The position numbers were made by a program, and so were the translations under genes. This document shows positions 59,662 to 64,000 of a DNA stretch of 64,000 nt, in pieces. This DNA is from Pseudoscleropodium purum. Taxonomy: Eukaryota; Streptophyta; Bryopsida; Hypnales; Brachytheciaceae. The notes under the pieces are model-generated. The model was not told the origin of the DNA and ran no database searches. It worked only from the letters and a program-made list of their open reading frames with translations. The stretch lies in the NCBI GenBank assembly GCA_963969395.1, contig OZ017799.1, forward strand, positions 11,348,501 through 11,412,500, read 5' to 3'. Every line of letters starts with the position of its first letter. Within the stretch, counting starts at the first letter, position 1.

Positions 59662-59988
59662 CAGGGTTGACGAATTTCAACGTCCGCCCCAAAATAGCGT
59701 CCGTTTTCCGGACGTCCGGACGTCCGAACGCTAGCGGACGCAGCGTCCCGACCGTCGTCGGAAAGCGGACGGGCGGGGCGGGGCGGACGGCCCGACCGCC
59801 CGAGGCGGACGCCCAGATCGTGCAGACCAGATCAGTCCGCGCGTCGATCGAACGGCTGTAATCAAGCGGACGGACGGACGGACGGGCGGGCAGACAAGCG
59901 GACGCTGCGTCCGCCAGGACCGCGAATGTCAGCGGACGCTGCAGACACAGCATCCGCGTCCGGACGTCCGGACGTCGTGTCAACCCTG
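59662..59988 (+). mobile_element. Short GC-rich hAT element 5
   Basis: 327 bp, the longest of the set, with ends CAGGGTTGACGAATTTC and GTCGTGTCAACCCTG and a perfect 8-bp duplication GGTACATT (59654-59661 and 59989-59996). Its ends are the closest match to those at 15508 and 27102: the A-type side shares AAAATAGCGTCCGTTTTCC, and the B-type side shares CACGACGTCCGGACGT (as reverse complement). Non-coding. Confidence 0.94.
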
Positions 59989-59996
59989 GGTACATT

Positions 59997-62900
59997 CGCA
60001 TCTAAAAAGAAATGACGATCTAAAGTTGCAATAGGAACTAGTTCGAGACTGCATGATGTAGAATCTTCAGCAAATCCAAGGAGTAACCTGAGAAATTTCA
60101 GGCTTTGTGTTTAAATTTATTGATGTATATACTTCGATTGCTGACCCAACCATCAATACGGCACTAGCTGTTATTTGGAAGATCATCGGAAATTGCATCG
60201 TTATCAACGACGTGTTGCATGCATTTACCAAGTCCTGTGAAGTGCTAGGCAATGCAAGTTGGAATGAGTTGGAGTAGCAGCAGTAATTTGATTCATTGTT
60301 TCAAAATTATTAATTGAATTTTCTTGACTGGTTTTGAATACTGAATGGTAGATTCGAGTATATATTGCATATGAGTTCTTGAATTACTGCATTTCGATAT
60401 CAAATGCAAAAGTTATTAATTTGTGAAGACACCCAATTTATACAGATCCGAGGATTTGTTAAAACAATTAAGGGTGAAGATTTGAGTGTCAGATTTAGGG
60501 TTTTGATCTTTGGATTTAAAATTCCTATTGTAAATTATTTGGCTTTATTTTAATGATTTCTGATAGATCATAGTATATTTAATCCATTGGATTTAAAATT
60601 ATTATTTTTGGTTAGCGTATGTAAAGGTTATGGATTTTTGAATTTGTCCAATTGTTACAGTCAAAAAGACCTATGGTCACAATTAGGATTAGGGATTTGG
60701 CTGTGAACTGAGGGTATTTGGTAAGGCATTTTCAAATTCTTATTATAAATAATTTAATTAAATTTTGATTATTTATAATAAAACACAGAATATTTTGTTC
60801 ATTAGCTTTGACATTATTGTAATTGGGAATTGTATAAACAAATTATTAATTTGCAAAATACCTCTAGTCTATACAAAACTAAAGGAACCTATTGCCGAAC
60901 AATTAAGGGTTTGAGCTAGAGTTTTAAGTTTTAGATTAGGACATCTTAGGGTTTGGTAATAGATGTAAGGTTATAAGTTAAAGTTAATTGTGTGTGGTAA
61001 TAAGGTTGTATTTGGAGACTTAGAAGAAACTTACTAGTTAATGGTACTAATATTTGATTGGGAATATTTATCAAGGGTTTTTAGATGCATGAAGCTTTAC
61101 TATATATGTTGAAATGGTTTTCTATTGAAATGATCTGTAGGTAGAGCATGCTAAATTTGCATGTGTTTGGCACTATTGTCCTTGTGTGTTGCGTGTGACT
61201 GCAAATTATTGTAAGTTCTAAAACGCTAAATTATATTTCTTTCCTAAATACTCATATTATTATTTATCTAGTCTAAAAGTCCTACATTGCACATGCATTC
61301 ATTATAAGTCAGTCCACATTGAACTATTGTCCCAGAACTATTGTCATGAGCCAATAGCACACTAGACAGGACTGAGACTGCATACATCAGTCAATAGCAT
61401 CTACTAATGGACAGCTTGAGTGATACCTTGGATTTTAGTGAGATTAAGAATAAATAAGTCTTTGAATTTTGCACGTTTATACATTGTGACCTTTAAACAC
61501 ATTACGCTAGCCTTATATAGTTCATTCCCTAGTGTTCGAACTCGGATTTAGTTAAATAAGATTAGATTCCGAAAAATATACTACAGGTAACAACACCTAA
61601 ATTTGTCTAAATAAGGGTTTGAGCATAAGCATGAACCATAAAAGCTTTTGTTGGGTATTGTTGATAGTTAAAAGAGGATTTTAGATTCTTATAGAATGCA
61701 ATTTTCTAACTCCATATGAATACATTATGATGCTCAAAGTGTTAAAAATAAGTGTACCTAAGATCAATTCTAGACCCTCTTTTATAGAGACTATTCATTC
61801 AAAAATGAAAATATCAATAGAATTTATTGAATATAGTCTTTGCAATGTCAACATCTGATTAATTTGAATATTTACATCTTCCAACAAAAACATGTCAATG
61901 AAACTATTAAAATTAAAATTTGTGTTACCATTTGTATGAACAAACAATGTACTTCTACATCATGATCATCATCAATATTAATACATATAAACATGAGCAT
62001 TGAAAAAATGATGCTAGTATGCTTGAACAACTGAACATGTCCAATTATGCAAACACAACAATATCAAAAGCAAATTATTGAACATTTCACTATAAAGTCA
62101 TGTATTAGAATTGAATCCAAATCTTTTTTATTTATATAATACCATATTTTCTTCAATATCAAATTATTAAAAAAAACCTAGCTTACTTTAAAAAAACATT
62201 AATCATTCAAAAAATTTAAAAAAATAACAAAAATCTACTATCTAAATATTAATACTAGTGTCGTTGCAAGAAACATTTGTCTTTTTTTTTTTGTCCCTTT
62301 GGCAGAAAACAAGTGGTTTTGGGCTCATAAATTTTGCATCATATGTCGATTTTTTATAAAATTTGAAAAAAGGTATATGTAGTATTTTTAGGCATTTAAT
62401 AAATTTTTTGAATTGCCCCCAATGGATGTCTACCCTGTCCATTTTAGAATTTTTTATTATTGTTTATCACTCAAAAATGAAAATTTGAAAGTTAAAATTA
62501 GAATATAAATAATTATACTAAAGTTATACAAATCTACATAGAGATTTTTTAAATAGAAAAATATCCACCTTCTACATGTATTCAAAGTGCACTTCCTTGG
62601 TACATGTGCAAAAAACATAATTTTTATTTTTTGAAGATGCAAATGCTTAAGAAGAAGAAACTTCAAGTTAGATTTTTTTATTTGAATTATTTGAAATTTT
62701 ATACTATTTTTGAAAATCAAAATCAAATGTATATCTATTTTTTTGCATTTTTAATCATTCTTTTGTTGTGTATAACTTTTAGAGATAAATTTTTCTAAGC
62801 TTGAATTTTCACATATATACTATTTTGAATTCTTTACAAATTATCCATAATTTATTTTATTTGAAAAATTATTATCCCAAAAGTCACAATGTTCCAATAC

Positions 62901-63515
62901 TTAGGGCATTTTGAGCCAAAACAATATGTGTTTTTTGCAACTAGCCACTATGTATCCAAAAGATGCATGAACACCTAGTTTTGCAATTAAGCACCCATCC
63001 ACCCCTTTTTGAAAATCTAGAGCCATTGATCTTTTTAAAAAAAAGACCTCTAATTGCCCTTGATCTACAATTTAAATGATTGTCATTAATCACTATTGAT
63101 CTTGGCCATTGGATACGGGATATAGATACAAAGTATAGATACAAGGTATAGAGTTTAATATACAAATACAATATTATAGAATTTATAATATATATTGAAT
63201 ATATGCCTATGTACACAAAATACAAATACAACTTCAAATTCCAAATGTCCCATATTGTTGCAAATCATTTGCATCTTTGAAAAATACAAATAATATGAGG
63301 TGTGAAGGGCCATGCAAATAAAAAAATTGACTGTGGATAAATTAAGTAATTAATTTCACTAAAATCAGTATTTTTGTCACTATGTACCTAGAGGATGCAA
63401 TTTGTGCATTTTTAGGTATTGTATTTTATTATAATAATATGGGACACTAATGTCTACTTTTCTAGATGACATCATTTTTTATTTTCAAGCATAATTAAGA
63501 AGAATTCATTTACAA
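59997..63515. other. AT-rich intergenic region
   Basis: No gene, RNA or bounded element is recognised over 3.5 kb. Positions 60530-60960 contain loosely repeated AT-rich phrases (TTATTAATTTG, AATTAAGGG), but no clear unit. Confidence 0.4.
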
Positions 63516-64000
63516 TTAATTGAATGAACAAAAAGATATATAACAAAATATTTGATATAATAACCTTGACTTGACCATTTTTTTAACTTCCCTACGATTT
63601 CTCAATGTCCAAGCATCATTAGGTTTGAGTTCATTAGCCTTATTCAAGTCCTCCAATGCATCTGTACACTTGCCCATCAATCGCCTAACTTCTCCATGCC
63701 TCTTCAATGTCCAAGCATCATTAGGCTCAAGATCATTAGCCTTGTTCAAGTCTTCCAATGCATTTGCATACTTGCCCATCAATCGCTTAACTTCCCCATG
63801 CTTCTTTAATGTCCAAGCATCATTAGGCTAAAGTTCATCAACCTTGTTCAAGTCTTTCAATGCATTTGCATACTTGCCCATCATTCCTTTAACCTCTCCA
63901 TGTCCCTTTAATGTCCAAGCATCATTGGGCTCAAGATCATCAGCCTTATTCATATCATCTAATGCATTTTCATACTTGCCCATCAATCCCTTAACTACTC
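63516..64000 (-). pseudogene. 3' end of a TPR-repeat gene or pseudogene, partial
   Basis: Minus-strand frame entering from the right edge with at least four tandem 34-residue units such as MGKYANALEDLNKANDLEPN followed by DAWTLKRHGEVRRL. The length and the positions of Gly, Tyr, Ala, Leu and Pro fit tetratricopeptide repeats, which make protein-protein contact surfaces. At DNA level the units are 102-bp direct repeats that remain very similar, pointing to recent expansion. A TAG at 63828-63830 interrupts the second unit from the edge (KVDEL then stop, then PNDAW), so this copy is damaged or this allele truncated. The final stop is at 63516-63518 after a short Tyr/Phe/Ser tail. The N-terminus and any other domain lie outside the window. 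Confidence 0.7.

Overview
This window comes from a repeat-rich, AT-rich nuclear genome of a land plant, most likely a non-seed plant (bryophyte, lycophyte or fern). The main reason is the intact gene at 2980-4098, an intronless microbial-type terpene synthase-like (MTPSL) gene; that family is known in non-seed plants and not in seed plants. Supporting hints are Ty1/copia, CACTA and hAT elements, plant telobox motifs (AAACCCTAA) and a 34-residue TPR array at the right edge. The species cannot be fixed from the sequence alone.

Layout. 1-2650: AT-rich, no recognised gene. 2874-4338: terpene synthase gene with TATA box and polyadenylation signals. 4380-5340: a less AT-rich stretch without a recognised gene. 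6600-11845: a large imperfect inverted repeat (arms of about 2.1-2.4 kb around a 0.77-kb spacer); the left arm carries a 298-bp foldback element that the right arm lacks. 14310-14580: a second copy of that foldback family. 15508-27102: the most interesting region. Two hAT-type ends in compatible orientation enclose three broken genes: a kinase-like gene and a gene for a zinc-knuckle-like, Gly/Tyr/Ser-rich protein (both minus strand), and a DUF659-type hAT transposase with BED-finger remnant and basic tail (plus strand). Each gene has a GC-rich GGACG/CGTCC array upstream. The two flanks do not show a target-site duplication, so treating it as one 11.6-kb element is inference.

27103-28495: a second, unrelated hAT (DUF4371-type) pseudogene, into which the right end has inserted. 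28500-39780: AT-rich repeats, a CCGG-rich block (33000-34480) and diverged direct repeats. 39787-40520: a Tc1/mariner fossil. 48008-58279: a decayed Ty1/copia retrotransposon with both LTRs, a primer site, a polypurine tract and a likely 5-bp target duplication. It is stuffed with nested elements: two CACTA-type elements, one foldback element, and four short GC-rich hAT elements, one of them inside the foldback element. A fifth GC-rich hAT element lies at 59662-59988. 63516-64000: 3' end of a TPR-repeat gene or pseudogene running off the window.

How the parts relate. The five short GC-rich hAT elements (four with perfect 8-bp duplications, one with a single mismatch) have the same two unlike ends as the 11.6-kb region. 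They look like internally deleted, non-autonomous derivatives, and the larger region looks like a relative of their source. Only the terpene synthase looks like an intact, functional host gene.
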